This document shows, in pieces, positions 1-9,828 of a DNA stretch of 64,000 nt. Source of the DNA: Paenibacillus wulumuqiensis (GTDB lineage: Bacteria > Bacillota > Bacilli > Paenibacillales > Paenibacillaceae). The first letter of the stretch is position 1, and each line of letters begins with the position of its first letter. Made by a program: the position numbers and the translations under genes. A model generated the notes under the pieces. It had not been told where the DNA came from. It saw only the letters and a list, made by a program, of their open reading frames with translations, and did no database searches. The stretch spans positions 744,001 to 808,000 of the forward strand of contig NZ_LAQP01000001.1 of assembly GCF_000971965.1 (NCBI RefSeq). The letters run 5' to 3'.

Positions 1-7
1 CGTAAGG

Positions 8-1618
8 TCAATAAGGACCTGCTTCATGTCCTGTATCTTCTGCTTTTTTGGCAGCCTTGTGAGCACGGTGCATTGGCGTACCTTTTTCCGGATCAGCCAT
101 TACTTTTTCCATCATTTCACGGACACGTTTGCCGTAATCTTCATCGGCCTGGGTAATATTGGCGAGCACTTTCTCCTGGATCACTTCGTTACACTGAGCC
201 AGGTTGCTGCCCAGATTGCTGATCAGCTCATCGCGCTCCCAGTCTTCAAAGCTGCGATACGTCTCGCCCGCCTGTGCAAAATCATTCGGACGGTCGATCT
301 TCTCGCGCATCAGACGGGTATTGTAATATTCCGGTTCATGATCCTTGCCTGCTTTTGGCGCTTCCTGGAGACCGCCAAGCGAAGAAGGCTCGTAGTTCAC
401 ATGCGGATTCTGACCCGGTGCACGGTCTGTTTTGTAACGCATCTGACCACCGCTCAGGTTGGTGGCAACGCGGGACTTCGGCGCATTGATCGGCAGCTGC
501 TGGTAGTTCGCACCCACCCGGTGACGCTGGGTATCCGAATAGGAGAATGTACGTCCCTGCAGCATTTTATCATCCGAGAAGTCCAGTCCATCCACCAGTA
601 CACCTGTACCGAAGGCAACCTGCTCCACCTCGGTAAAGTAGTCTTCCGGATTGCGGTTAAGCGTCATTTTACCAACCTTCATGAACGGGAACTTATCTTC
701 CGGCCACAGCTTGGTATCATCCAGCGGGTCAAAGTCCAGCTCCGGATGATAATCGTCGCTCATCATCTGCACACACAGTTCCCACTCCGGATATTCACCG
801 CGCTCAATCGCATCGTACAGATCGACAGTCGCATGGTTAAAGTCGAGGGCCTGAATCGCATTGGCTTCTTCCTGCTTGAGGTTGCGGATGCCCTGCAGCG
901 GTTCCCAGTGATACTTGATCAGTACCGCTTCACCGGCTTCATTCACCCATTTGTACGTATTGACCCCTGATCCCTGCATCATCCGGTAGTTCGCCGGAAT
1001 GCCCCATGGAGAGAACAGGAATGTAATCATATGTGTAGACTCCGGACTATTGGCGATAAAATCAAGGAAACGTTCCATATCCTGCACATTCGTAATCGGG
1101 TCCGGCTTGAACGCGTGAACCATATCCGGGAATTTGAGCGGATCACGGATAAAGAAGATTTTCAGATTGTTGCCGACCAGATCCCAGTTACCGTCTTCGG
1201 TATAGAATTTGGTAGCAAAACCGCGCGGATCACGTAATGTCTCCGGAGAATGACCTCCGTGAATAACGCTGGAGAAGCGGACAAATACAGGGGTCTGCTT
1301 GCCTTTCTCCTGGAAAAGCTTGGCGCGGGTATATTTGGCGATCGGCTCATCACCGACCGTTCCATAAGCTTCGAATACACCATGCGCTCCCGCTCCACGT
1401 GCGTGGACGACGCGTTCAGGCACACGCTCACGGTCGAAGTGAGTTATTTTTTCAAGAAAATTATAGTTCTCCAGTGTCACAGGACCCCGGTTCCCTACTG
1501 TTCTTACATTTTGATTGTCAGTGACAGGATGGCCCTGCCGATTTGTCAGCGTTACATTTTCTTCTTGAGTATTTTCTTGATCATTCGACTGCGGTTGCTT
1601 CTTGTTCTCATCTGCCAT
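8..1618 (-). CDS. katA: Heme catalase
   Basis: This 536-residue protein is a monofunctional heme catalase that converts hydrogen peroxide to water and oxygen in the cytoplasm. The distal histidine is in the [10 protein letters not shown] motif (His72). The conserved asparagine lies in [12 protein letters not shown], and the proximal heme tyrosine in the R-F-S-Y-S-D-T-Q stretch near residue 350. The first 40 residues are a charged, low-complexity extension, and the C-terminus is rich in Lys, Ala and Glu. The length fits small-subunit (clade 3-like) catalases of Bacillus and Paenibacillus. The start ATG is preceded by an AAGGCGGAAG ribosome site. The stop codon lies at the window edge but the gene is complete. 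The upstream 337 bp hold its promoter, and no clear PerR box was recognised. Family assignment is very sure; assignment to the vegetative KatA rather than a spore isozyme is inference. Confidence 0.95.
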   Translation of the reverse strand: MADENKKQPQSNDQENTQEENVTLTNRQGHPVTDNQNVRTVGNRGPVTLENYNFLEKITHFDRERVPERVVHARGAGAHGVFEAYGTVGDEPIAKYTRAKLFQEKGKQTPVFVRFSSVIHGGHSPETLRDPRGFATKFYTEDGNWDLVGNNLKIFFIRDPLKFPDMVHAFKPDPITNVQDMERFLDFIANSPESTHMITFLFSPWGIPANYRMMQGSGVNTYKWVNEAGEAVLIKYHWEPLQGIRNLKQEEANAIQALDFNHATVDLYDAIERGEYPEWELCVQMMSDDYHPELDFDPLDDTKLWPEDKFPFMKVGKMTLNRNPEDYFTEVEQVAFGTGVLVDGLDFSDDKMLQGRTFSYSDTQRHRVGANYQQLPINAPKSRVATNLSGGQMRYKTDRAPGQNPHVNYEPSSLGGLQEAPKAGKDHEPEYYNTRLMREKIDRPNDFAQAGETYRSFEDWERDELISNLGSNLAQCNEVIQEKVLANITQADEDYGKRVREMMEKVMADPEKGTPMHRAHKAAKKAEDTGHEAGPY

Positions 1619-1955
1619 AAGATCTTCCGCCTTTCAAGAAAGTATAAGTTTGCTGAGTACCTATTCTTCATGACACAGGAAAACAAAAGATACGTCCGGT
1701 ATAAGGACACATTACCTTTTTTTACCTGCTTTCACTCATTATAAAACACTTTTGACCCAAAAAGTGAACCGATTTCATAATTTTGTCCAATTTGTGAACA
1801 AACATAAGGTACAGTAGCATTTTACTTTCCCATTTTGTCTATCTTATACTGGGCATAACAAGGGCCGAAGCAAACGCTCCCTCTCTCTGCGTTACCAGAC
1901 AATTCTGTATCCTGATTGGTAACAGCTGTATTCTAATATCGAAAGGTGGATCAAC
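1619..1955. promoter_or_regulatory. Divergent promoter region, catalase / AAA ATPase
   Basis: This 337-bp A+T-rich spacer separates two divergent genes. A TATAAT reading on the minus strand (about 1739-1744) could be the -10 of the catalase promoter. An imperfect repeat of TTTGT and AACAAA flanks 1785-1802. I see no convincing PerR box and no RNA gene. Confidence 0.35.
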
Positions 1956-2678
1956 ATGTATCTGCGCCGGGTTACATTATTAAAAGAAAATATCGAAGAC
2001 TACAGCATATATCCCTTCTCCCTGCCATTGATCGAACGAATGGATATGCTGGAACTCAAAAATCCTGTCACTTTCTTCGTCGGTGAGAACGGTTCAGGAA
2101 AATCTACCCTGCTGGAAGCCATCGCCTACCAGTGCGGATTCCATACTGCTGGTGGTTCGCGGCAGAATACGTATGAGGTCAAATCGGCTGAAGCTGCGCT
2201 GGGTGACCATATCCGGCTCTCCTGGCTGCCCAAGTTGACCGAAGGATTTTTCCTGCGTGCAGAATCCTTTTACCATTTCGCCAATCACATCGATGAGACG
2301 GACACGACTAATTATAAATATTATGGCGGCAAGTCGCTGCATCAGCAGTCGCATGGTGAATCCTTTCTGAATCTATTCAAACACAAGTTTACCAGTATCC
2401 GCGAGTCGGCAATCTACCTGCTGGATGAGCCGGAGGCGGCACTTTCTCCTGCCAGACAGCTCTCCCTACTGCGGATTCTCCATGAGCTGACGCCGCGCTC
2501 ACAGTTCATTATTGCGACCCATTCGCCGATTCTGATGGGCTATCCGGAAGCGGATATTATCAGCTTTGATCAGGAGACACTGCGCCGGATCGATTACCAG
2601 GACACGGATCACTACCAGATCACCCGCCACTTTCTGGAAAATCCAGCTCCGATGCTGCGCGAATTGTTCGAGGATTAG
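1956..2678 (+). CDS. Small AAA-type ATPase (ABC-like fold)
   Basis: This 240-residue cytoplasmic ATPase has a complete nucleotide-binding core. Walker A is GENGSGKST (residues 43-51), a short signature-like SHGES lies at 132-136, Walker B is IYLLDEPE (153-160), and a switch histidine sits in ATHSP (187-191). It belongs to the compact predicted ATPases related to the SMC/ABC/OLD fold and has no membrane segment or fused nuclease. No partner gene is adjacent, because it is transcribed alone between divergent katA and a convergent carrier gene. The start ATG follows an AAAGGTGG ribosome site. The cellular role is not known; DNA repair or defence-like roles are possible for the fold, but nothing nearby supports either. 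Confidence 0.8.
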   Translation: MYLRRVTLLKENIEDYSIYPFSLPLIERMDMLELKNPVTFFVGENGSGKSTLLEAIAYQCGFHTAGGSRQNTYEVKSAEAALGDHIRLSWLPKLTEGFFLRAESFYHFANHIDETDTTNYKYYGGKSLHQQSHGESFLNLFKHKFTSIRESAIYLLDEPEAALSPARQLSLLRILHELTPRSQFIIATHSPILMGYPEADIISFDQETLRRIDYQDTDHYQITRHFLENPAPMLRELFED

Positions 2679-2806
2679 TCGATTTTCCATTACCCGCATG
2701 AATGGCTGCATCATCAGACAACTCTTCCCGCGGGAATCAACTTTTGAGAAGCAGATACTTTTATACCAGATAGATGAGATGAATCTCCCCTGCTTCATTA
2801 CAGTAC

Positions 2807-2844
2807 AAAAAAAACGCTGCAGCCTTATGACTGCAGCGTTTTTT
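2807..2844. terminator. Bidirectional intrinsic terminator
   Basis: A perfect AAAAACGCTGCAG stem with an 8-nt loop is flanked by A-runs and T-runs. It lies between the convergent AAA ATPase and niaP-like genes. Confidence 0.85.
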
Positions 2845-2983
2845 ATATTATGCTGATTATCCTTTGATGCATCAATACCCGAATTCAGCTTCACTGTAAA
2901 GAGAGCTTTATTGTTCCTATAATAGCCGAATCAATCCAGACCGCACCAGCCAATCATTCTTTTCCCAAGCAAGGCCAGGCCAG

Positions 2984-4198
2984 TTATTCGAGTTCCAGTC
3001 CTTTGGTTTCCTTGCCGAGGAACAGAACAGCCGCCGCCCCGATCAGGATCGCTACGAAGAAAATCGTAAAGATTGTGCTCACCGGTACACCATCACCGAC
3101 GAGCATCCCTACCATAAATGGCGCAATTACCCCGCCGATCCGTCCAAATCCTGCCGCCATTCCGGTACCTGTCGAGCGCACCCGTGTCGGATACAGCTCC
3201 GGCGTATAGGCATACAATCCGCCCCATGCGCCCAGATTAAAGAAGGACAGACAGACCCCTGCGAGAATCAGCGACAGCTCGCTGGTAGCGTAGCCAAACC
3301 AGATGGCACTGACTGCGGTCAGCACCAGATAGACGACCAGCACGAATTTGCGGCCAAATTTCTCGATAAAGTAAGCCGCTGTAAAATAACCCGGCAGCTG
3401 GGCCAGCGTCATGATCAGCACATACTCAAAACTTTTGATCAGCGTAAAGCCCTTCAGTCCCATTACTGACGGCAGCCAGAGGAACATCCCATAATACGAG
3501 AACACCACCATAAACCAGAGAATCCAGGCCATCAGCGTCGTACGGCGGTACGGACTGCTCCATATTTCCCGTAGTCCATTTCTAAAGGATGCCTGACGAC
3601 CGGCACCCCCTTTGACAAATCGCGGTGAATCCTCAATCGCACGGCGTAGATACAGCGCATACAATGCGGGTAAAGCACCGATCACGAATCCCCACTGCCA
3701 CCCGTAACGGGCGATGACAAAATACGCGACCACAGCCGAGATAATCCAGCCAAATGCCCAGAAGCTCTCCAGCAGCACGACTGCACGTCCGCGATCCTTG
3801 ACAGCAACCGATTCCGATACGAGTGTGGAAGCTACCGGCAGCTCGCCTCCCAGGCCAAAGCCGGCGATAAACCGGAGTGCCAGCAGTACGCCAAATCCTG
3901 TCGCCAGCGCGGACAATCCGCTCGCGATCGAGAAGATCAGCAGCGTCCACAGCAGAATCGACTTGCGCCCGTAGCGGTCTGCCAGATAACCGGCAGCCAC
4001 TGCGCCGACTGCCATCCCGACCGAGTTGATACTCGTCAGATAACCTACCTCCTGCGGACTCAGACTCCAGCTCTTTGCCAGTGCCGCAGCGATAAAGGAA
4101 ATCATCCCCACTTCCATCGCATCGAACATCCAGCTGAATCCCGCACTGAACAGCAGTTTCCGCTGCTTGGGATTCTGGAGTAATTCCATCTTGCTCAT
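2984..4198 (-). CDS. niaP: MFS transporter, NiaP-like (niacin uptake)
   Basis: This 404-residue integral membrane protein has about twelve transmembrane helices and belongs to the major facilitator superfamily. Its closest resemblance from memory is Bacillus subtilis NiaP (YceI), a nicotinate/nicotinamide importer. Shared blocks include FDAMEVG, GLGGELPVASTLVSE, VVLLESFWA, FSYYGMFLWLPSVM, FEYVLIMTLAQLPGYF and the C-terminal GKETK. The MFS loop motif GYLADRYGRK is intact. The start at 4198 (MSKMELL) is chosen because AGAAGGGG lies about 9 nt upstream; an in-frame ATG 26 codons further up has no ribosome site. It is monocistronic, and no NiaR site was recognised. Substrate is inferred from similarity. 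Confidence 0.82.
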   Translation of the reverse strand: MSKMELLQNPKQRKLLFSAGFSWMFDAMEVGMISFIAAALAKSWSLSPQEVGYLTSINSVGMAVGAVAAGYLADRYGRKSILLWTLLIFSIASGLSALATGFGVLLALRFIAGFGLGGELPVASTLVSESVAVKDRGRAVVLLESFWAFGWIISAVVAYFVIARYGWQWGFVIGALPALYALYLRRAIEDSPRFVKGGAGRQASFRNGLREIWSSPYRRTTLMAWILWFMVVFSYYGMFLWLPSVMGLKGFTLIKSFEYVLIMTLAQLPGYFTAAYFIEKFGRKFVLVVYLVLTAVSAIWFGYATSELSLILAGVCLSFFNLGAWGGLYAYTPELYPTRVRSTGTGMAAGFGRIGGVIAPFMVGMLVGDGVPVSTIFTIFFVAILIGAAAVLFLGKETKGLELE

Positions 4199-4443
4199 GT
4201 TATAGACCCCTTCTTTCTGATTCGCTTGTACTTTTTTGAACATACTTTTAGATGCTACGGTTTTTATTATACTCAAATCGTGGAAATTTACCTCACATTA
4301 TTTTCAAATTGTTAAAATTTAATTTATTCGTCCTGTATAGCTAAACAAAATAATTACAAAAATAAGTAACAGCTTTAATATTTTCCCACTACATTAAGAA
4401 AGGGAAAAATATTTCCATTTATTACATATCAAGGAGGAATATC

Positions 4444-6120
4444 ATGTCCATCAAAAGTAAACTGCTGGTGTGTGCACTCATTACAGGTTTGGCTGCACCG
4501 GCCTTTCCATCCCAGGCCTTTATGGCTCCTGCCACTCCGGCGGTAGCTGCTTCACCGGGAGCCTGGGCAGCCGGCCAGACGCCAGCGAATGTATCGGCAG
4601 ACAAGCCGGTCATTCTGTTTGTACACGGTCTGACCAGCCAGGCCAAAGTCTGGTACGACAACAACGATATGTATGAGTATGCCTACAACAATGGCTACCA
4701 GACCGCTTTTATCAACATGTATGATATTTCCGGCACACCGGAAGACATGTGGAAAGATGGCGAACTGCTCGCCGCCAAGATCAAGGAAATCAGCCAGCAC
4801 TTTGGCAAAAAGATCGTAATTGTTGCCCATAGCAAAGGCGGCGTCGATACCGAATCCGCGCTGGTCCGCTATAACGCTTATCCGTATGTCAACCGCGTCA
4901 TCACGCTCAGTACGCCGCATCATGGCTCACAGCTGGCCGATCTGGCCTATAGCAGCTGGGCTGGATGGCTGGCGGATCTGGTCGGCTCCCAGAGTCCAGG
5001 CACCAACTCTCTTCAGACTTCCAATATGGAATATTTCCGCTCGGAAATGGCCAAAGACCCGGATGTGAATAAAGTGCCGTTCTATACACTCAGCGGCAAC
5101 AAATGGTCGGGTTCCGGCAAGTCCTCCTACAGCTTCGGCGGTGCCTATCTGGCACTATTCGGCAGCAATGATGGTGTCGTCACAACCGATAGTGCACTGC
5201 GTCCGAACAGCACACTGGTACAGATGGGACCGTGGAATCATGCTACGGTACGCACCGGTTCCTACACCTTTGATCTGTTCAAATCCTATATCGGTACAGC
5301 TGGTGCACGGGCAGCTGCATTGGCTCCGGCTTCGGTAGGCACCAGCGTATACGGAGATGTCTATACCCAACCATCCGCAGATATTCCGGCAGCTATGTTT
5401 GCGAGCAATATGACCGCTTCCTCGCAGCCATCACTGCAATCTTCGCCAGCAGCGTCCACAGGATCGCCCAATTATGGACAATATTATGTGCGCGGTGGTG
5501 AATATAGCGGCACAGCGACCGAGACACTGACCGTAGAAGACAACGTAAAATCCATTACCCTCGACTGGATCACCGATCAGCCGATCGCTGAGCTGCGTCT
5601 GGTTTCTCCTCAGGGTAAGGTTCGTCATGTAAAAGTCAGTTCCGACCGGGATGAAGAAATTTTCAAAGGCGCTTATCATCAGGTAACCGAACTGAAACGT
5701 CCGGAAGCCGGTGAGTGGACAATCGAAGCAGTGAGCAGCCAATCCGGCGCTTATCTAATGACTGCCATCTATGCTCCAGGAGCGGAGAAGGCACGCCTGG
5801 ATGCTCATTTCTCCGGCAAGTCGCTCGATATGACGGTGAATACACATGGGCTGGATACCGAGCAGACAGCTCTCACTTACAAAGTCGAATATTACGATGC
5901 ACAGGGCAATCGTCTGGCTGCACCAACCGAAAGCCGCCGCTCCCTCTCTGCTGACAGTGTAAAAGAAAGCGTCAAAGCACCGGCTCCCGGACAGGCTTCC
6001 AACTATGTGATCACGACTGATGTGGAAGGCAAAACCGCCAGCGGAACGCCTTACAAACGCACACTGATCAAATCTGTCTATGTGGATGCACAGGGTCGTA
6101 CCTATTCCCAGCAGAATTAA
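4444..6120 (+). CDS. Secreted alpha/beta hydrolase, lipase-like
   Basis: This 558-residue exported protein begins with a Sec signal peptide (MSIKSKLLVCALITGL, cleavage likely after about residue 25-35). An alpha/beta-hydrolase domain of the triacylglycerol lipase type follows. The oxyanion segment is LFVHGLTSQ (57-65). The nucleophile serine is in AHSKGG (Ser130), the acid is probably Asp243 (FGSNDGV), and the histidine is His266 (PWNHATV). AHSxG in place of GHSxG is typical of Bacillus lipases. Residues 290-340 form a Ser/Ala/Pro linker. The C-terminal 220 residues look like a beta-rich domain of unknown role. An AAGGAGGAAT ribosome site lies 4-6 nt before the ATG. It is monocistronic. Lipase or esterase activity on extracellular lipids is expected; the exact substrate is unknown. 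Confidence 0.85.
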   Translation: MSIKSKLLVCALITGLAAPAFPSQAFMAPATPAVAASPGAWAAGQTPANVSADKPVILFVHGLTSQAKVWYDNNDMYEYAYNNGYQTAFINMYDISGTPEDMWKDGELLAAKIKEISQHFGKKIVIVAHSKGGVDTESALVRYNAYPYVNRVITLSTPHHGSQLADLAYSSWAGWLADLVGSQSPGTNSLQTSNMEYFRSEMAKDPDVNKVPFYTLSGNKWSGSGKSSYSFGGAYLALFGSNDGVVTTDSALRPNSTLVQMGPWNHATVRTGSYTFDLFKSYIGTAGARAAALAPASVGTSVYGDVYTQPSADIPAAMFASNMTASSQPSLQSSPAASTGSPNYGQYYVRGGEYSGTATETLTVEDNVKSITLDWITDQPIAELRLVSPQGKVRHVKVSSDRDEEIFKGAYHQVTELKRPEAGEWTIEAVSSQSGAYLMTAIYAPGAEKARLDAHFSGKSLDMTVNTHGLDTEQTALTYKVEYYDAQGNRLAAPTESRRSLSADSVKESVKAPAPGQASNYVITTDVEGKTASGTPYKRTLIKSVYVDAQGRTYSQQN

Positions 6121-6184
6121 TCCCTTTTACCATCGACTAACGGAATAAAAAGATCCACTGCATCATGCATACCATAAGCGACAC

Positions 6185-6226
6185 AAACAGCCTGTTATGC
6201 TGAAGTTCAGCATATACAGGCTGTTT
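6185..6226. terminator. Convergent intrinsic terminator
   Basis: A long stem (AAACAGCCTGT..ACAGGCTGTTT with an inner TATGCTGAA/TTCAGCATA) lies between the lipase-like gene and the convergent hypothetical gene. Confidence 0.75.
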
Positions 6227-6239
6227 AATGTTCAGAATT

Positions 6240-6683
6240 TCATATATGAAAATACTCCAGTTCATACTCATTATCGCTAAACACAATCAGCCGGTCCGGA
6301 CGGAACATCATTAGCGTAACATCACGGTTTCCCTGACCTTCCCACAGACTGTTCAAAAACAGATCCTTATCTATAATCGTCATACTCAGCCAAAAAGTAT
6401 CGTCTACAGGCTGAATAACTTTCTGCACACCAGCTTCCTGCAGCAGGCTTTTCACCCAGATATGGGCAAAGTCCGCATCTGCCGGATACGGTAGTACCGC
6501 TGTAGGAGCAGGCCGCTGTTCATAACGGTGAATGCTGCGCAGCATCTGCTCGTGCCATGATGTATCGATGGTCTGCCGGTCCATAATGACTACTCCGGTT
6601 ATGCCCTGGAGTTGATCTGCATATCGTTTAATTTTACTGTAAGCCAGCTTCTGCTGCATTCGCTCATAACTGGACAATGACAT
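6240..6683 (-). CDS. Hypothetical protein (147 aa)
   Basis: I do not recognise this 147-residue cytoplasmic protein. It has no signal peptide or membrane segment. The N-terminal third is basic and helical (SSYERMQQKLAYSKIKRYADQ); the remainder alternates hydrophobic strands and acidic turns and ends with DNEYELEYFHI. The start has an AGAGAGGG ribosome site 5 nt upstream. It stands alone between two terminators, so it has its own promoter and no operon partner. Codon use resembles that of its neighbours. Confidence 0.65.
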   Translation of the reverse strand: MSLSSYERMQQKLAYSKIKRYADQLQGITGVVIMDRQTIDTSWHEQMLRSIHRYEQRPAPTAVLPYPADADFAHIWVKSLLQEAGVQKVIQPVDDTFWLSMTIIDKDLFLNSLWEGQGNRDVTLMMFRPDRLIVFSDNEYELEYFHI

Positions 6684-6774
6684 TATATCCCTCTCTTTGT
6701 AGCCTATTCCGTGTTCCTGTACATCTGTTTCCTTTGTGGACGGTCAGCCTGCTGCTGCCTGCCCTGTATATGTA

Positions 6775-6815
6775 AAACACCCCGGCTTCCGCGTCTGCGT
6801 ACATGCCGGGGTGTT
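6775..6815 (-). terminator. Intrinsic terminator after the OYE gene
   Basis: An AACACCCCGGC/GCCGGGGTGTT stem lies just downstream of the Old Yellow Enzyme stop codon. Confidence 0.75.
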
Positions 6816-6829
6816 AGATTCAAAGCATA

Positions 6830-7978
6830 TTACTTCGCAGACTGTTCCGCTTCCACGATAGGGAACCAGCCAGGAACGTTAATTACCATGTTCCACAGCG
6901 GATCCGGCAGGGTCAGCGCTTTTTGATCATTTTTGCTAAGTGTATACAGAATCTCGTCCTCGCGGCCGGATTCTACTTTCTCCACCCATGCTGGATCTAC
7001 GATCAGCTGACGGCCCAGTGCGACCAGTGGAGCGCCTGTTGCCAGTACAGCAGCTGCATCATCAGGAGTCTTCACGGAACCAACGCCGATAACCGGCACT
7101 TTGGCACCTACGCGTTCCTGGATGATTTCCAGACGGGAGCGTGTATCTTCTACACCACGGCGTGGTACGGAAGTGTATTCCATCAGGGAAGTGTGCAGGT
7201 AGCTGAGGTTTTTGTCAGCCAGTGCATCGATCAGTACCAGTGTATCTGCCATTGTGATTCCCGGAGTTTCCGGCTCTTCCGGCGAGAAGCGGTAGCCAAC
7301 GATGAACGGACCTTTGGCTTGTTCTTTGACGACACGCTGCACTTCATCCACAACAGCCAGCGGGAATGCCAGACGCTGGTGCACATCACCGCCCCATTTG
7401 TCTTCACGACGGTTGGAGTGCGGGGAGAAGAACTGCTGGATCAGGTAGCCGTTGGCACCGTGGATCTCCACGCCGTCAAAGCCTGCTGCAATCGCGTTGG
7501 CGGTTGCTTTACCAAAATCCTTGATAATGTCTTCGATTTCCTGCCCGGTCAGCTCACGTGGAGTTGGACCCTGACCACCATCACCACGCTCGCTTGGCAC
7601 TGCGCTTGGTGCAGCTACATCGTTATTGACCAGTTCAGGCGGAGCCAGACGACCCGCATGGAAAATTTGCAGTACCGCTTTGGCACCGTTCTTTTTCAGT
7701 GTTTCTGCCAGACGAGTCAGTCCTGGCGTGAACTCCTCACCCACTGCACGGAACTGGTTGGCAAAGCCTTTTCCACCTGGAGTCACGTGAGCAACAGCAG
7801 TAATCGCCAGACCTACACCGGTTGTACGGCTTGCATAGTATTCCAGCTCTGCATCGGATACAGTCTCATCCGGGTTGGAAGAGGAGTGAGTCATCGGTGC
7901 CAGTACCAGACGGTTTTTCAGCTGAATACCTTCATTCAGTTCAAACGGTTCGAACAAAGCATTATATTTTGGATTCAA
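6830..7978 (-). CDS. Old Yellow Enzyme family NADH:flavin oxidoreductase (YqiG-like)
   Basis: This 382-residue TIM-barrel flavoprotein should bind FMN and reduce activated alkenes or other electrophiles with NAD(P)H. Family marks are LAPMTH (26-31), HAGR (107-110), the active-site HGANGYLIQQFFSP (173-186), RREDKWGG, and the C-terminal phosphate-binding VALGRQL. Overall layout and the blocks VGYRFSPEEPETPG and NGYLIQQF match B. subtilis YqiG. The start is TTG at 7978, chosen because GGAGAG precedes it by about 7 nt and it begins with NPKYNALFEPF as in the family. The gene is monocistronic with its own terminator. The natural substrate is unknown. Confidence 0.88.
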   Translation of the reverse strand: MNPKYNALFEPFELNEGIQLKNRLVLAPMTHSSSNPDETVSDAELEYYASRTTGVGLAITAVAHVTPGGKGFANQFRAVGEEFTPGLTRLAETLKKNGAKAVLQIFHAGRLAPPELVNNDVAAPSAVPSERGDGGQGPTPRELTGQEIEDIIKDFGKATANAIAAGFDGVEIHGANGYLIQQFFSPHSNRREDKWGGDVHQRLAFPLAVVDEVQRVVKEQAKGPFIVGYRFSPEEPETPGITMADTLVLIDALADKNLSYLHTSLMEYTSVPRRGVEDTRSRLEIIQERVGAKVPVIGVGSVKTPDDAAAVLATGAPLVALGRQLIVDPAWVEKVESGREDEILYTLSKNDQKALTLPDPLWNMVINVPGWFPIVEAEQSAK

Positions 7979-8352
7979 GATTTCTCTCTCCTATCTATAT
8001 GTGTTGGTTTGCGAAGCGTATGGTATACACCAAAAGCTCTTATTAAAAGTAACAATATATATTATAGTAAACAATTATATTTTTCACAAGTTATTTTATA
8101 AATGTTCTTTATTTTTTTGAAATTCGGCTGATCCGTCCTGTGTTTACCCGTTTTATTGTTATCCAAATTCATGCAAAAACAGGCTCCCTCTGGCATGGTT
8201 ATACGTTAACCTTTAGCCAGTGGAACCTGTTTTCAAACGCTGATGTTATATATTTTGTAACCTATAAATTGCGGCATGATCGACTTCGTTCCTGCAGTAA
8301 AGCAATCCGCATTTCGAAAGGCTTGGAGTGTTTAGCCTGTTATATTACCTTC
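7979..8352. other. Intergenic region, OYE promoter and MFS terminator
   Basis: This 374-bp spacer is A+T-rich near 8040-8130, where the OYE promoter should lie. It holds the efflux-gene terminator at 8175-8233. No further gene or conserved RNA was recognised. Confidence 0.5.
8175..8233 (-). terminator. Intrinsic terminator of the DHA2 efflux gene
   Basis: On the minus strand a long imperfect stem (AAAACAGG/CCTGTTTT, inner CTGGC/GCCAG and GGTTA/TAACC) is followed by TTTTTG. Confidence 0.65.
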
Positions 8353-9828
8353 TCAGGACTGCGAGACCGGCTTGCTCTTCTGACCGGCAGCTTCTGCCGC
8401 CTGCTCTTTCTTCTGAACATCCACACGCGGAGGTTCCTTGAGGAAGAACATCATGATCAGCGCGAGTACGGACAGCGCCGAAGCGACCAGGAAGGCCATA
8501 TTCGTACCATGGATCAATGACAGATCCGCATTCTGGCCGGAAGAGGCCGCCGAGATGGACGCATTGGTGAATATGGTGATCAGCACCGCTGTACCGATCG
8601 ATCCGCCTACCTGCCGCAGGGTATTGTTCATCGCTGAAGCGTGAGACAGCAGATGCACCGGCAGCTGATTCAGGCCGGCTGTCGTTACCGGCATCATGAC
8701 CATCGACAGACCGAACATCCGCAGAGCGAACATCGCCACGATAAACGGAACCGGTGTCTGATCCGTCAGGAAAGCGAATGGAATTGTACCGATGGTCAGC
8801 AACAGCAGACCGATCACCCCGATGCGCTTGGCACCGAATTTATCAAATATCCGTCCGGTGATCGGCGACATAATGCCCATTAGAATCGCACCCGGCAGTA
8901 CAATCAGACCGGACTGCATCGCAGTCAGATGGCGTGCATTCTGGATATAGAGCGGAAGCAGTGTCGACGCACCGATCATCGCTGTAAAGACAATAACCGT
9001 AATAATCATGGAAATGGTAAACAGGCGGTTCTGGAATACACGGAACTCCAGCAGCGGCTGCTTCAATTTGAACTGGCGTGTTACAAACAGAATCAGACTG
9101 ATGACACCGACGGCGATCGTCACGATCACGACCGGATCACCCCAGCCTTTGGAAGCGGTACTGAATCCGTACAGCAGTCCACCGAATCCCAGCGTAGACA
9201 ACATGACCGATGGAATATCCAGCTTCGGATCACGCAGCTGACCTACATTTTTGAGTGCAAATATTGCAATCACCAGGTCAATCAGGGCAATCGGCAAAAT
9301 AATATAAAACAGATCACGCCAGGAGAACGTGTCGACGATCCACCCGGACAGTGTCGGACCAATCGCCGGCGCAAAGGAAATGACCAGACCGATCATACCC
9401 ATCGCTGCTCCGCGGCTTTCTTTGGGGAAAATAATCAGAAATACCGTCTGCATCAGCGGCATAATAATCCCTGCTCCGGCAGCCTGTACAACCCGCCCGA
9501 CGAGCAGTGTGCCAAAGTTCGGCGAGATCGCTGCGATCAGCGTACCGAGTGCAAACAATCCGATGGATGTAATAAACAGTGCTCTCGTGTTGAACTTATC
9601 AATTAAATAAGCGGTGACCGGGATCATGATCCCGTTGACCAGCATAAAGATTGTGGTCAGCCATTGTGCGGCTGTGGCATCAATATTCAAATCACGCATA
9701 ATATGCGGCAGCGCCGTCACCAGCAGAGTCTGGTTCAGAATCGCCACAAACGCGCCGGCCAGCATAATGCCGACAATGAGTTTTACATTTACTTTCGGTT
9801 GTGGCTGTTGTGCTACAGCATTACCCAT
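8353..9828 (-). CDS. DHA2-type multidrug efflux MFS transporter
   Basis: This 491-residue membrane protein has about fourteen predicted helices and belongs to the DHA2 (EmrB/QacA/LmrB) drug:proton antiporters. Motif A-like LIDKFNTRALF and motif C (VISFAPAIGPTLSGWIVD), which is diagnostic of antiporters, are present, and the last 30 residues are a polar cytoplasmic tail. The start at 9828 (MGNAVAQQ) is supported by GGGAGGAAG upstream. It overlaps the stop of the TetR gene by 8 bp, so the two are translationally coupled. The upstream regulator very probably represses this operon. Export of a lipophilic drug or antibiotic is inferred; the substrate cannot be read from sequence. Confidence 0.88.
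   Translation of the reverse strand: MGNAVAQQPQPKVNVKLIVGIMLAGAFVAILNQTLLVTALPHIMRDLNIDATAAQWLTTIFMLVNGIMIPVTAYLIDKFNTRALFITSIGLFALGTLIAAISPNFGTLLVGRVVQAAGAGIIMPLMQTVFLIIFPKESRGAAMGMIGLVISFAPAIGPTLSGWIVDTFSWRDLFYIILPIALIDLVIAIFALKNVGQLRDPKLDIPSVMLSTLGFGGLLYGFSTASKGWGDPVVIVTIAVGVISLILFVTRQFKLKQPLLEFRVFQNRLFTISMIITVIVFTAMIGASTLLPLYIQNARHLTAMQSGLIVLPGAILMGIMSPITGRIFDKFGAKRIGVIGLLLLTIGTIPFAFLTDQTPVPFIVAMFALRMFGLSMVMMPVTTAGLNQLPVHLLSHASAMNNTLRQVGGSIGTAVLITIFTNASISAASSGQNADLSLIHGTNMAFLVASALSVLALIMMFFLKEPPRVDVQKKEQAAEAAGQKSKPVSQS

Noticed and set aside
26-970. Long open frame antisense to the catalase gene
   Set aside because: It lies wholly inside katA on the other strand, has no family match, and has the composition expected of a shadow frame.
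1738-1802. A PerR box before the catalase gene
   Set aside because: No 7-1-7 TTATAAT-type palindrome was found. The A+T-rich matches are too weak.
6923-8101. 392-codon open frame opposite the OYE gene
   Set aside because: It is a mirror of the strongly supported flavoprotein gene, rich in Cys and Phe, with no ribosome site.
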